A stretch of DNA of 64,000 nt from Irpex lacteus (taxonomy: Eukaryota; Basidiomycota; Agaricomycetes; Polyporales; Irpicaceae), in the NCBI GenBank assembly GCA_001986395.2, contig MQVO02000003.1, positions 1,054,001-1,118,000 on the forward strand, given 5' to 3'. This document shows, piece by piece, positions 10,346 through 20,757 of this stretch (positions within the stretch are counted from its first letter, which is position 1; every line of letters starts with the position of its first letter). A program made the position numbers and the translations under genes. Under the pieces are notes generated by a model. That model did not search any database, was not told the origin of the DNA, and was given only the letters and a program-made list of their open reading frames with translations.

Positions 10346-12515
10346 TCAAAGTCCGGAGGCGGGCTTATTTCTTGGGATAGCGTGACAGTAGAAGTTATTG
10401 GGCTTGACAGTAAGCGTCTGCTTGATGTCGAGCTTGTACTCTGGGTCTGCGAGCTTGAAGTCGAACTTCTGAAGGATCATGACAAGAGTCAGGATACCCT
10501 CTTGCCATGCAAACGCACGACCCTACAGACACGAATAGGATGGTTAACTAGGTGACTTCGTGGTAATTCGGAGTGATACGCTTACTATGCACGAGCGGGA
10601 TCCAAAGCCCCATGGCTGCCAGGAGTTAGACTGACACAAAGTCAGTAACTGTGCTCTGAACTGAATGTATAGCAAAAAACATACGGGAAGCGCCTCAAAT
10701 CCGCCGTTCATCATCCTCTCCGGGTTGAACTCGTCAGCGTCAAGACCGTATACAGCAGGATCCCTCTGCGCCTTCTCCGTGTGTATGATTACAACTCGAC
10801 CCTTGGGAATGAAGTACTTGCCACCCCCAATGGTAGTGTCTTCATTGCACTTCACTTGACGCCACGGGATGGTGGGCCCAAGGCGAAGTGTTTCGCGCAT
10901 GACGGCTAGGGGACGCATAGTATCATGAGAGAGATATTTCATGATATGATAGAGCGAATATACCTGTCAAGTATGGTAGCTGGGAAAGGTCGTCCACCTG
11001 AATCTGTTGGTCGCCGATCAAGTCGTCGATCTCGGCTTGTGCCCTGCGCATGACCTCCGGATGCTTGATGAGATAAAATAGGGCAAAGCTCAAGAACCCT
11101 ATCGTGCAGCGATGAGATATTTGTCCTATATAGTGAGCGTCACAAGACAGCACATACCAGCTGTGGTCTCGTGGCCTACCATTCACACATCGCTCAGTAT
11201 ACGGTACATCTTCCACGTTCAATGAATGCGCTCACCGGCTACCAAGAACGTACAGAGCTTTGTATTGCACATCAGCCGGATGACGCCGCGAAGAAAATAA
11301 TTAGAATACTCACGTTTCTCACGATGGCATCATCAGTCAAGGTCTTACCCGACCGAGGATCCTTGTCGTGCATCATCGCGTACAACAGATCGTGCTTCTC
11401 AATCGGGTTCTCCTTTCTGTCGTTCAGAACTACAGAACACGAACGACAACATATGAAATTCAATATGATAGACTGCATCAAGAAGAGGTAACATGGACTC
11501 ACTCTGCTCTGCAAACTCATACATATCATCGATATCCTGGTAGAACTTGGCCGTTGTCGCCGCCATTAGCGTGTTCATGATACCCGGCCGATTGCTGCGC
11601 GCCGAACATTCCGCCAGGAAATCGGACATGTTTTGAACAAACGGATGGTTATCTTGCTATTAAACGAAAGTTTGTTGTTAGTTGGTGTATGCACATTAGG
11701 CAGTATAAGCGCACCCTATAGAAAGAGTTTATCCTGTAAACGAAGATTGAGTCTACACGACTGAATCAGGAGGCAGTGAACCAAATTACCGATACGACAT
11801 AGAGCATAAGGCCAAAATATCGAATGATAGCCGGGTAAATTCCTCCGCGGCGTGGATTGGATGTCTAGGACCAAAGCTATCATAGAGTCGTTTCAATGAT
11901 TAGAGGATCGTAAGAAAATATAGTGCGAATTACGACTGACCGATCCCACTTCAGAATGAGCTGAGACGCGATGTCCATCATGTCCGGAAACATATCACGA
12001 ATGGAACCCATGCCGAATCTGGGCAGTAGGATGCGATCTGTGCGCTCCTTCAGTGAGTATCGCGAACAATGGCCATGGTCAAGCAACCTACTGGCGATTA
12101 TATAGTTTTCGTCATGCTTACTGGCCTGTCAGTCAAGTAAATGTCAGCCATCGTCTATAACGCAAATAAGTAAGCCGTGACGTTACTGTAAAGAGCCCAT
12201 CGCGTCCTAGTTCACGAATTTCTCGGATAGGGCCTTTCATGGTCTTGGTGAACTTGCGGTCATTGGAGCAGTCGTTCATGAGCTCAACAGTGTTCACAAC
12301 GACAGCCTTTCCCTCTGTTGAAAACGCTGAAAGTCAGTATATGCGCGGTGGTGCTCTATAATGAAATGACTGGTCGTACGAATAAAATTAAGCTCGAATA
12401 TCTCGCCAAATTGATTGCCCCATTGTTGCAAGGTCCGTATAGGGACTTCAAGGTCGAAAGACAGAGTGTGACCGATGATAGGCCAGGCTGGAGGCGTAGG
12501 GATCACGCAAGACAT
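10346..12515 (-). CDS. Stand-alone cytochrome P450 related to the CYP505 heme domain
   Basis: Heme monooxygenase, probably acting on fatty acids or similar chains. The start at 12515 gives [21 protein letters not shown]. There is no long N-terminal membrane helix, as in P450BM3/CYP505 heme domains. The I-helix reads AGHETT, exactly as in CYP102/CYP505, and the K-helix has ETLR (ExxR). The cysteine loop reads [11 protein letters not shown], with Trp at the position that is normally Phe. The chain ends in a core close to the end of the fused enzyme's heme domain ([20 protein letters not shown], then HAIPR), followed by a stop at 10346 with no flavodoxin or reductase domain. About ten introns interrupt it. 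It is therefore a paralogue of the fusion at 33057-37286 that lacks the reductase and must take electrons from a separate partner. Substrate unknown. Confidence 0.88.
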
Positions 12516-13367
12516 GCTGAAGGACTGTCGGTCGGGTTGAAAGTGATATGTCTAGTATCACAGATATCCTAGCCAGAGAGACACAGACAAAATGCTGATC
12601 CAAGAGAGGGTATAAATACGGTCGCAATACGAGTGAGCCAGGGGTGCTGAGGATCCGTGTGCGAATATTGTTGCAGATCGCGAACCGTTGGCCGAGGGCC
12701 AGCGGTGAATCTGACGATAAGATGCAGCAAATGCGTTCGGCGGATACATTGTGGCGTTAGGTCGGACCCCAAATGAGTTTCCCTGCTGTCCTCTGTCAAT
12801 GAGCAATAGGGTCGAAACCGAGCAGAATGTTCGGCCCTGTTCCGACGTTCACTGTCACGATAGACCCACTTGCGGAGACTTTTAAACGTAAAATGACCTT
12901 TCTTGTTGCCTGAAGATGTGTTCGAGCATGAAATGTCAGAGGAGGACGTCACCTCTGCTACCTTGATAAGTATGCTTGGTACCTTGTTTGACAAGGACTA
13001 GTGAGTAATGTTATAATAAAGCCTGGTGGTGACAGGGATCGTCGCAGAATCGAGATTCTAACGCATAGTCCCTCAATTATACTTGTATCTGGGGAGTGGC
13101 ATTAGTTCTTCGTTGTGAGTGTCCAACCACAGTGGACGTACCAGACACGTCGTGAGTAGAGGTGTGCATACGTAAACTCAGTTGATAGCGTAGTGGCTCG
13201 GGAGAAGCCGAGACGCAACCAGATCGCGTCGCGTACCCGATTTGGCAACGCACAGCACTACTCCTCCATCAAGATATCCGACCACAGCAAGCCCTACTGA
13301 ACAGGACATTGACGGCAGGTTGCCTGCATTGCTTTCTGCTCTCGCCCCTCATTGTCTTCTGTAGAAA
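12516..13367. promoter_or_regulatory. Divergent promoter region, P450 / AIP1
   Basis: 852 bases between divergent starts, holding both promoters. Only short unsupported open frames are visible. Confidence 0.45.
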
Positions 13368-16050
13368 ATGTCTTACAAGGGTGTTAGTCTGTACCCCTGC
13401 AACCCTGCCACTACACGGGGCGAATCGACCAAGCTCAGTGCGTTCAAGGACAAAATCGCGTATACGAATGGAAGAACAGTCATTGTAAGAAGCCAAAAAC
13501 TGCTTGCACGCCGCTCCTGACACTTTCAACTCCGACAGATTCGCGATCTAAAGGTCTAACTCTATACGAACTCTCATCTTAGAATGGCTATTTACTCTCT
13601 ATTTACTGCTAGGATCCCTCGTCAGTCATCGCGAACTCCGGGCATGTGCAGAACGCTACTGTTGCGAGGATCTCTCCTACCGGTTTTTACTGTGCATCGG
13701 CCGATGCTGGTGGAACAGGTACGTAGCCCTTGACTACAACCCGATAGATTGTAGCTCAAGGTCTCGCAGTGAGAATCTGGGATATCGTAGGAGAAGATCA
13801 AGCACTCAAGGCCGAGTATAGGGTTATCTCCGGACGCGTGTAAGGGGAAATCGTGTATCTCTACTGACAGTGCTTGGGCGCTAAGTCGATGAACAGGAAA
13901 GATCTTGCCTGGGACGGCGAGAGCAAGCGAATAATTGCGGTTGGCGAAGGTCGCGACAAGTCAGTGCACCATGCGTCCCTTATCACGCAACTCCGCTCAT
14001 TATTTGTGCACAGATTTGGCCATGCATTTATGGTGGATAGTGGCTCATCTACCGGGGAAATCATTGGACATTCCAAGGTAGCCCTGAAGTTACCACTAGC
14101 CCGCCTTACGCGTATGTTTTGACATGACACCGATTAGGTGGTGAATGCGGTGGCCATTCGACACCAAAGGCCATTCCGTGCTGCTACTGCCGGCGATGAC
14201 GGCACGATCGTTTTTCATCAAGGTTAGCTCAAAGTTACTTTCATCCTCCGACTGCATGAACAGACTATTCACTGCGAGCTGTCATTCCTTTATAGGTGTT
14301 CCTTTCAAGTACGATAAGGTACTGTTTCTGCCTTGAATGTCAGCTACAATTAAGACCTTGCGGACTTGACTTTATCTCTCTCTCACGGCATTCAGGCAAT
14401 CAAGACGCATACCAAGTTCGTGCAGGACATCAAGTTCGCGTCATCCGGTGACCACTTTGTCAGCGTAGGGTCAGACTCGAAGATATTCTTGTATGACGGA
14501 AAAACAGGAGACACTCTCGCTGAAGTCACAGACAGCCCTCATACTGGCACTATCGTAGGTGGCCTTTCTGAAAAGTCAGTAACTACGAACTTATCGGGAG
14601 GTAGAATGCCGTCAGCTGGAGTCCTGATAACAAGTCTCTCGTCACATCTGCAGCAGATCGCACAGTCAAGCTCTGTGAGTTCATCATTTGTTACATGCGT
14701 TCAATGTATCACAAACTGATGCTTTTTTTCAGGGGATGTCGAGACCAGGAAGGCGATCACATCGTGGACGCTAGGGACCGCAGTAGAACACCAACAGATC
14801 GGTAATGCCTGGACCGACGGTGACGACGTTGTGTCGTTATCCGTCTCTGGTGACCTCAATATCTTCGATAAACGTGTCAGCGATAAGCCTGCTCGTATAC
14901 TCAAGGTAGGTACTTCGCTTCAGTCGGGGCTAATGGAACAACACAGCTTATAATGTCATTTAGGCTCCTGCGAAGTCTATCACAGCAGCTGTGCCGACCT
15001 CTACAAATAATACCTTTATAACCGGTCTCTCAGACGGCCGAGTACTGTCTTTCACAGGGTCCGAATACGAATATGTCGGAGGAGAGGGCCATAAGAGTCT
15101 CGTGTCCGGATTAGGTCTAGCCTCAGATGGAACAGTTTACTCGGCAGGCTACGATGACCTCCTCAGAGAGATCTCTTCGGATGGATCGAGTTTCGTGTAA
15201 GTCGTGACGTCGAAGTATACGTCGCAGATTATTGACGCACTTTTGATTCTGTCAGCCCTGCTACGTTTTCGACAGAAGGCCAGCCCAAGTCTCTCGCGAT
15301 CGCTGGAGACTCCACTGTGTTCCTAGTCGAGCCAGATCGTGTGGAAGCTGTGCGTTCAAACCAAAAGGTGCACGAACTAAAGACCAAGTATGTACCCACG
15401 GCTGTCGGTGCCTCCGGTTCTGTGGTTGCGATTGGTGGAGAGGTGAGCACGTTTACGTCTGTGTGGTCAATTCACTCATCGTCGGTTGTATGTAACAGGA
15501 CCAGAAGGTGCATTTGCATGACTGGGATGGCAAGGCACTGAAAGAAGTCGCAGTTCTCGAGAACAACAAGGGTTCCATCAGCGCATTGGCATTCTCGCCT
15601 GACGGTTCGTTGCTCGTTGCAGGAGATGTAAGCCCACAGTCTGTCGAATATTAATCGGTCTAACTGACAATCTAATGAACAGTCGAGTGGCAAAGTAGTT
15701 TTATATGACGTCAAAGAGCGCAAGGTACCGTGAACACTTCTCGGACTATACGATCGTTTGAATGCTTACTAGAATTGTTGCTCGAATAGCTCGTCACAGC
15801 CCGATGGTCTTTCCACAGTGGCCGTATCCTCTCTCTCGCATGGACCGCGGACGGCCAACACGTCGCTTCTAGTGCGCTCGACACTCACGTCTATATCTGG
15901 AGCACCAAGTTCCCGCTGCGCAACATTTCGATTAAAAACGCTGCTGCTGGAGGGGTCAATGTTGTCTTCTGGGTCGATGGGCAGAAGAGGTTGGCTGGTG
16001 CGGGTGCGGATGGGATTGTCAGGACATGGGATATCACATTCCATGCATAA
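13368..16050 (+). CDS. aip1: Actin-interacting protein 1 (WD40 repeats)
   Basis: WD40 protein that works with cofilin to disassemble actin filaments, found in actin patches. The first residues, [20 protein letters not shown], are typical of the fungal AIP1 N-terminus. The chain then runs through WD-type blades: [88 protein letters not shown] and finally RTWDITFHA before the stop at 16048-16050. AIP1 proteins fold as two seven-bladed propellers of about 600 residues, and this model fits that length. I count about fifteen introns. One of them (14575-14615) must be only 41 bases to keep the frame into WSPDNKSL. A coactosin-like actin-binding gene lies 3 kb away. Confidence 0.93.
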
Positions 16051-16676
16051 GGCTCGATTGTTGTAAGGAAAGGTAATATGTTTGGATTCACGACGTTTAG
16101 AACAATGTACAACGCGGAATGAAGGAATTGAACGTCTATCTTGTAGTTCTCTCACGTGCTTATGATATCCTCTACTGAAGTGGATGATTACCCATGACTT
16201 CCGCTTATCGCGTCATATGTCTTCATTCGTGCGATTGTCCAATCCGTATGTTTCATGAATACTTCGGAAGTGGAAAAAATACAGTGCGTTCGTTGGATAG
16301 CTCGTACGTAGCAGTATCGAAGGGTGTACATGACAACAGCAAGTGACAGAATGAGCAGATGAGATGAGTCGTGAGTTTGAGATGTGGGGAGGAGGAAACA
16401 GAAGGAAGGGACGAGACGAACAAGTGCAGGCTCGAGCGAGAGGATGAAAAGAGCGATGGCAAAGGAGGACATGGGTGAGTGATTCCGTGGGGTGGATTTT
16501 GCAACATAATTGGAACAGAAACCATAGCATACGGATACAAGTGACGGGACCCCTGCGATATTGAAACGACAACTCCTCTACAGGTCGCTCCGATCTTTCC
16601 TCATCGACAGAAACTAAGTGATCGCTGAACCTTCTTCTGGTTACACGCGCGCATCACTGAGTGGTGGCGAGTGCGC
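16051..16676. other. Convergent intergenic region
   Basis: 626 bases holding the 3' ends of AIP1 and NAC beta. Overlapping short minus-strand frames at 16188-16572 lack any recognisable domain or start context; nothing else is seen. Confidence 0.5.
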
Positions 16677-17408
16677 TCAGTTGAGCTCCTCAAGTGCGGG
16701 AGGCTCGTCGTCGGCGCCCTCCTTCTTCTCCTCAGCAGGAGCATCGAAGTTCTCGACGAGATCAGGGACGTCGTCGTCATCCTCCTCAGCACCAGCTGGT
16801 CGTTGCTGGCTCTGCTGAATGGCCTGGTAGGATTCAGCGAGCTTGCGGAGGGATGCGAGGGAGTCGGGGCCGAGCTGGTTGAGGATGCCGGGCACGAGCT
16901 CAGTGAGCTCCTTCACCTGGCCGGTACCGTAAACAGCGAAGGTGTTCGCGGTCACAGCGGCGTGAACTAGATTAGAAGGAAAACGCGGTGATCAGTAAAT
17001 CTCTTCACATTAACAGGCGCATCACAGCAGCTCGCTCGCGTCGCTATTCAACGACTGGACGCGACACGATCTTCACGAGATTGTATTTTACTCACCTTTA
17101 GGTGCAGAGAAATGCAAGACGTTGCCATCCTCCCTGAACATGTTCACCTCCTCAACACCAGGAATGGGCTGGACATTGAGCTTCTTCAACGCGCCCTGGA
17201 GCTTTTTGTCGTCCTGGGCAGCAGCGGGCTTTGTCTTCCGTACAATCTTTCGACGCACAGTACCCTTTCCACCTATATTTCATGTACCAGACCCTCATTC
17301 AGCCTACATTGCTCGAGTCGCGCGATCCACGAGCAATTTGACGGTCAACGCACCGATCCTGTTGGCTGCCGCCGCAGCCTGCAGCTTCGCCAATTTCGCG
17401 GGGTCCAT
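16677..17408 (-). CDS. egd1: Nascent polypeptide-associated complex subunit beta
   Basis: Ribosome-associated chaperone subunit that pairs with NAC alpha and contacts emerging nascent chains. The first exon begins at 17408: [20 protein letters not shown], with an intron after the Gly codon's first base. It continues with [12 protein letters not shown], the basic ribosome-binding motif (RRK-x-n-KK type), then the NAC domain phrases [43 protein letters not shown] and [14 protein letters not shown]. The end is an acidic tail finishing at 16677. The length of about 160 residues is normal for the family. It shares a short divergent promoter with the acetyltransferase. Confidence 0.95.
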
Positions 17409-17661
17409 CGTAGGGTTTGTTTTAGTCGGGGATCGGGGGGCGGGACGACGAGGGCGGGGATTATCGAATTTTGGATGGTCGGCGACGGGCGTTGGTGGAC
17501 GAGAGGGAATTAAGGTTCAAGCACAAACACAACCATACAGAACGGGCTACAGACCAACGCCACCATTTACTTAGTCATACTTTCTTGATCTTGTCTAATC
17601 GAAATTGATCTGTCTCTCCTCAGCACATACTAACCACCTGGAAGAGTACTACCACGTCGCC
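17409..17661. promoter_or_regulatory. Divergent promoter, NAC beta / GNAT gene
   Basis: 253 bases between divergent starts, so both core promoters and leaders must lie here. It has GC-rich and pyrimidine-rich tracts but no clear TATA box. Confidence 0.4.
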
Positions 17662-18541
17662 ATGTCTTCGAGTACAAAAACGCAGTTCTTCATTAGAAAA
17701 TCGCGAGTCGAGGATGTGGTGAGAACAATCTGTCTGCAAACTATATCTTATCCGTTACCTGCCGCTCACAGCGATAACGATATGGCAGGACGCGATCCTA
17801 AAGCTCATTATTGATCTCGTGCGTATCATGCTACACAAGTGTTCTTGGCACAGTTGTGTTCACCGTTTATTATATCAGGCGACGTACGAGAAAGCAGCCG
17901 ACTCTGTCAAGGCTACTCCAGAGCTTGTCAGTCCCAATATGGTTATCGATCAAGAACATAATGAACCTAATATCATATCTCTCAGCTGCGAAAGAACATC
18001 TTCGAAAAGGAGTATGCACATACCTTGTTAGCCTTCCTCGGAACGCCAGAAGCTCCCGGAGAAGCCGTCGGTATGGCTCTTTATTTCTTCAACTTTTCGA
18101 CATGGACCGGCAAACCAGGATTATATGTACGCTCACCTCGATCGCACTAATCGGTCATGCTTAATGACATGTCTGTAGCTCGAGGACTTGTACGTGGCTC
18201 CTGGGTGCCGAGGAACAGGCATCGGAAAGGCTCTCTTCGCGGAACTTGGCAAGATTGCTGAGGAAAAGGTACGGTCACTCCGCTAGGCACCCTCGAACTC
18301 ACTGTTGAATATCTCCTTCAGGAATGTGGCCGCCTGGACTGGTCTGTCCTCAAGGTACGCTTGGCTGACCGTGGCTATCTCGCTGTCAAACTGACTTTGT
18401 TTCCTGGCCCGACAGTGGAACCAGCCCTCTATTGACTTTTATGAGAAGGCACTCGGAGCAACTGCGATGCATGAGTGGCAGGGTATGCGACTTGAGGGGG
18501 AAGGAATCAAGAACCTGAGGAAATTCGCGCCCCAATCTTGA
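17662..18541 (+). CDS. GNAT-family N-acetyltransferase (diamine acetyltransferase-like)
   Basis: Acetyl-CoA dependent N-acetyltransferase. Read through about six introns, the chain begins MSSSTKTQFFIRKSRVEDV and continues with ILKLIIDLATYEKA, which resembles spermidine/spermine acetyltransferase (SAT1/SAT2). It carries [25 protein letters not shown], then the acetyl-CoA loop RGTGIGKAL (R/Q-x-x-G-x-G/A), and motif B WNQPSIDFYEKALGA. It ends at 18541 after about 170 residues, a usual size for this family. Similarity to SAT1 suggests polyamines or small thia-amines as acceptors, but GNAT substrate prediction is unreliable. Confidence 0.88.
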
Positions 18542-18885
18542 GAATAAATTGGCACACGGGGAATTGGCGGCAGTATATCTGACACGGCAAGAATTCGATG
18601 TTGTGAGTGGTTCTGATATACGATGCAGACGTGGGGACAGATTACCTACCGCGCGATGTGTGTAGACGTAATCGAGTGCAGGTTTGGCCCATAGTGACGG
18701 TTAATCATGTTCCTGATCTAGTCCATAGTCAAATTCGTGAATGCCCGGGATTGAATGTAGGATTTGCGCGCGCTCAGGTAGACAGCTCTCAAGCGACATG
18801 GCATGCCGAAACACGTATTGGATTGTTTGACAGAAGTACAGATGCAGAACCGGGGTGACAACGCAAAGCCCGTGTCAAGAGCGAC
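18542..18885. other. Convergent intergenic region
   Basis: 344 bases holding the 3' ends of the acetyltransferase and coactosin genes. No supported gene. Confidence 0.5.
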
Positions 18886-19564
18886 TTAAATACCGTCGTA
18901 ACTGGCTCCGCCAGCCTAAGAATAGCGCACTTCAGTAAGCACAGACCCCGCAATTCAGTAAGAGTCAAAAGTACAAACCTTCCTCAGCTTGACCACGATA
19001 GGTTCCTCCTTAAGATCGTCCTTTTCCCGCGCAGGTACCTCAATGGAGAACACACGAAGAACGCTCTTGACATCTGCGGAGTGTACAGAGATCTGGAAAC
19101 GCGTCAAAGGATAGAACACAACAATTCCGTGTGATATAGTGCTGTGCGATGAGACTCACCTTGGCCTTACGCATGACCTTGCATGACGGGCCAATCCAGA
19201 CGACGAGAATGAACTTTTCCCTCTGGGACTCTTTATCGTTAGAGTATCGGATCCGCACATACGCGTACGAAGCCTTGGAATCGTCCAAGTGCTCACGAAG
19301 CTCTTCCAGACCACCCGTTCCCGTTGCTGTTAGCACGAGCTTATCTGAGCGATCAGACTGCAATAGGGCGCGACGATCAGTACGATACAGCGCGCGCAAT
19401 GTAGATTTTACGCACCTCATAATCCAGCAATAACCAGGTCGTCTCGCTCTTGTCGTCACGCACGGCCTGGTAGGCTACAATACAGAACGGTGTCACAAGG
19501 CGCGTGTCATACGTAGAGTGGTGAGCATGCCTTCTTGGATCTGAGGATCAGAGACGTCGGCCAT
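18886..19564 (-). CDS. Coactosin-like actin-binding protein (ADF homology domain)
   Basis: Small F-actin-binding protein of the ADF-H/cofilin superfamily. The first exon (19531-19564) gives MADVSDPQIQE. The following intron (19475-19530) begins with GC; using it produces EAYQAVRDDKSETTWLLLDYE, the expected coactosin start, whereas the only nearby GT donor would leave a 38-base intron. The chain goes on with DKLVLTATGTGGLEELREHL, YAYVRIRYSND, REKFILVVWIGPSCKVMRKAKV and VHSADVKSVL, and ends in AGGASYDGI. The length of about 145 residues is normal. It is divergent from the RRG9-like gene, with only 270 bases between starts. Confidence 0.92.
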
Positions 19565-19834
19565 ATGAGCTGAGGAGAACGGTGGTCGTAAGAAGACACA
19601 GAAATGAGAGGCGGGCGATGGAAGCCGGGAACGTGAAGGTCGTTGAGCAAAGCGGTTTGGGCGCGACCAGCCCAGCGACGACTGGCGGTTAAGGACCAGG
19701 AGATCTCATCTACGAGATATTCCCACGGGTGATTTACTTATCGCCACTTGAATATTTCCAAGGCGCTGCCAGCACTTTGTAGGTCGACACCGACGCCCGT
19801 CTTCCTCGTCGCCCGACTCATCGTCCAACTCAAC
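19565..19834. promoter_or_regulatory. Divergent promoter, coactosin / RRG9-like gene
   Basis: 270 bases between divergent ATGs holding both promoters and leaders. No element stands out. Confidence 0.4.
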
Positions 19835-20437
19835 ATGCTGCTCAGCGAAGTCGCGAGTAGCGTCGGTGCACGTGCTGCTTCGTCGTACATCGCACTTTAC
19901 TCGACGGTCTCGGGTCTGGCCGCCGTACGAACCTGGCGAGTGTCCAGCCCCGCACCCGTTTCTCTCGTTGGCGACGACGTTCCTGCAGAGACGCAGCAGC
20001 GACCGGCCAGACAAGTAACCTCTAACAATGGCAAAAAGCCTCTTTCGCTCGCACCCACTCCTGTTTTGAACAGAGTTCACAGACAGAAGCTGAAGGAGCA
20101 GTTCCCCGAAGGATGGTCGCCTCCGAAGAAGCTATCGCGGCAAGCTATGGATGGCATACGGGTTATGCATGCGCAGCACCCAGAGGTCTTTACCACCCCT
20201 ATACTTGCCGAAAAATTCAGGGTCAGTCCGGAGGCTGTAAGGAGAATTCTCAAGAGCAAATGGGAGCCAACGCAGAAAGAAAGGGCGAGGATGTTGCAGA
20301 GAGAACAGAGACTCCGCCAGGAGCACATTCAGAATAGACGCCTCAAAGAAATGAGGGATCAGTTAGAGGTGGCGAGGGAGCGAAGTGTGGCTAGAAGACA
20401 ACGGGAGGACACCGAGTCCCAGCTGTCCCTCAGATGA
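19835..20437 (+). CDS. rrg9: RRG9/neugrin-like mitochondrial protein
   Basis: Single-exon gene of 200 residues. The frame is open further upstream but lacks an ATG before 19835, so I start there. The first 25 residues (MLLSEVASSVGARAASSYIAL) are rich in Ala and Ser with an Arg and few acids, fitting a mitochondrial presequence. The core is the neugrin/RRG9 domain: LKEQFPEGWSPPKKLSRQAMDGIR, then HAQHPEVFTTPILAEKFRVSPEAVRRILKSKW, a helix-turn-helix-like unit. The tail is a charged helix rich in Arg, Gln and Glu. Yeast RRG9 is needed for respiratory growth and mitochondrial DNA maintenance, and human neugrin is tied to 16S mitochondrial rRNA. A similar role is inferred. Confidence 0.88.
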   Translation: MLLSEVASSVGARAASSYIALYSTVSGLAAVRTWRVSSPAPVSLVGDDVPAETQQRPARQVTSNNGKKPLSLAPTPVLNRVHRQKLKEQFPEGWSPPKKLSRQAMDGIRVMHAQHPEVFTTPILAEKFRVSPEAVRRILKSKWEPTQKERARMLQREQRLRQEHIQNRRLKEMRDQLEVARERSVARRQREDTESQLSLR

Positions 20438-20757
20438 CGGCCCTCGCGGATCCTATAGTAATGCACGAGGCGGCCTGGCTATTGTTGTCTCGCTAAAGTG
20501 GTAAGCTAGTAACTCAGTCCAGGCATTTGGGGCCCTCCAGAGCTAACACATTGTGCAGACGTGCACACAACGCCTGTTCCTGGCCTGACACGTCTCGTTA
20601 GACGATCGACACTAACATTATCGAGATTATCCTAATGATACATGGACACATAGACTCATACAACCCCTTTATTCGCGATCAGATATAACGTCTAGCAATA
20701 ATAATAAAGTACCAAGTTACTGCCCAGCATCAAGAGTCCTCTACAGTGCTCCACAGT
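20438..20757. other. Convergent intergenic region
   Basis: 320 bases between the stops of the RRG9-like gene and the next P450. It holds 3' UTRs only, as far as I can see. Confidence 0.5.
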
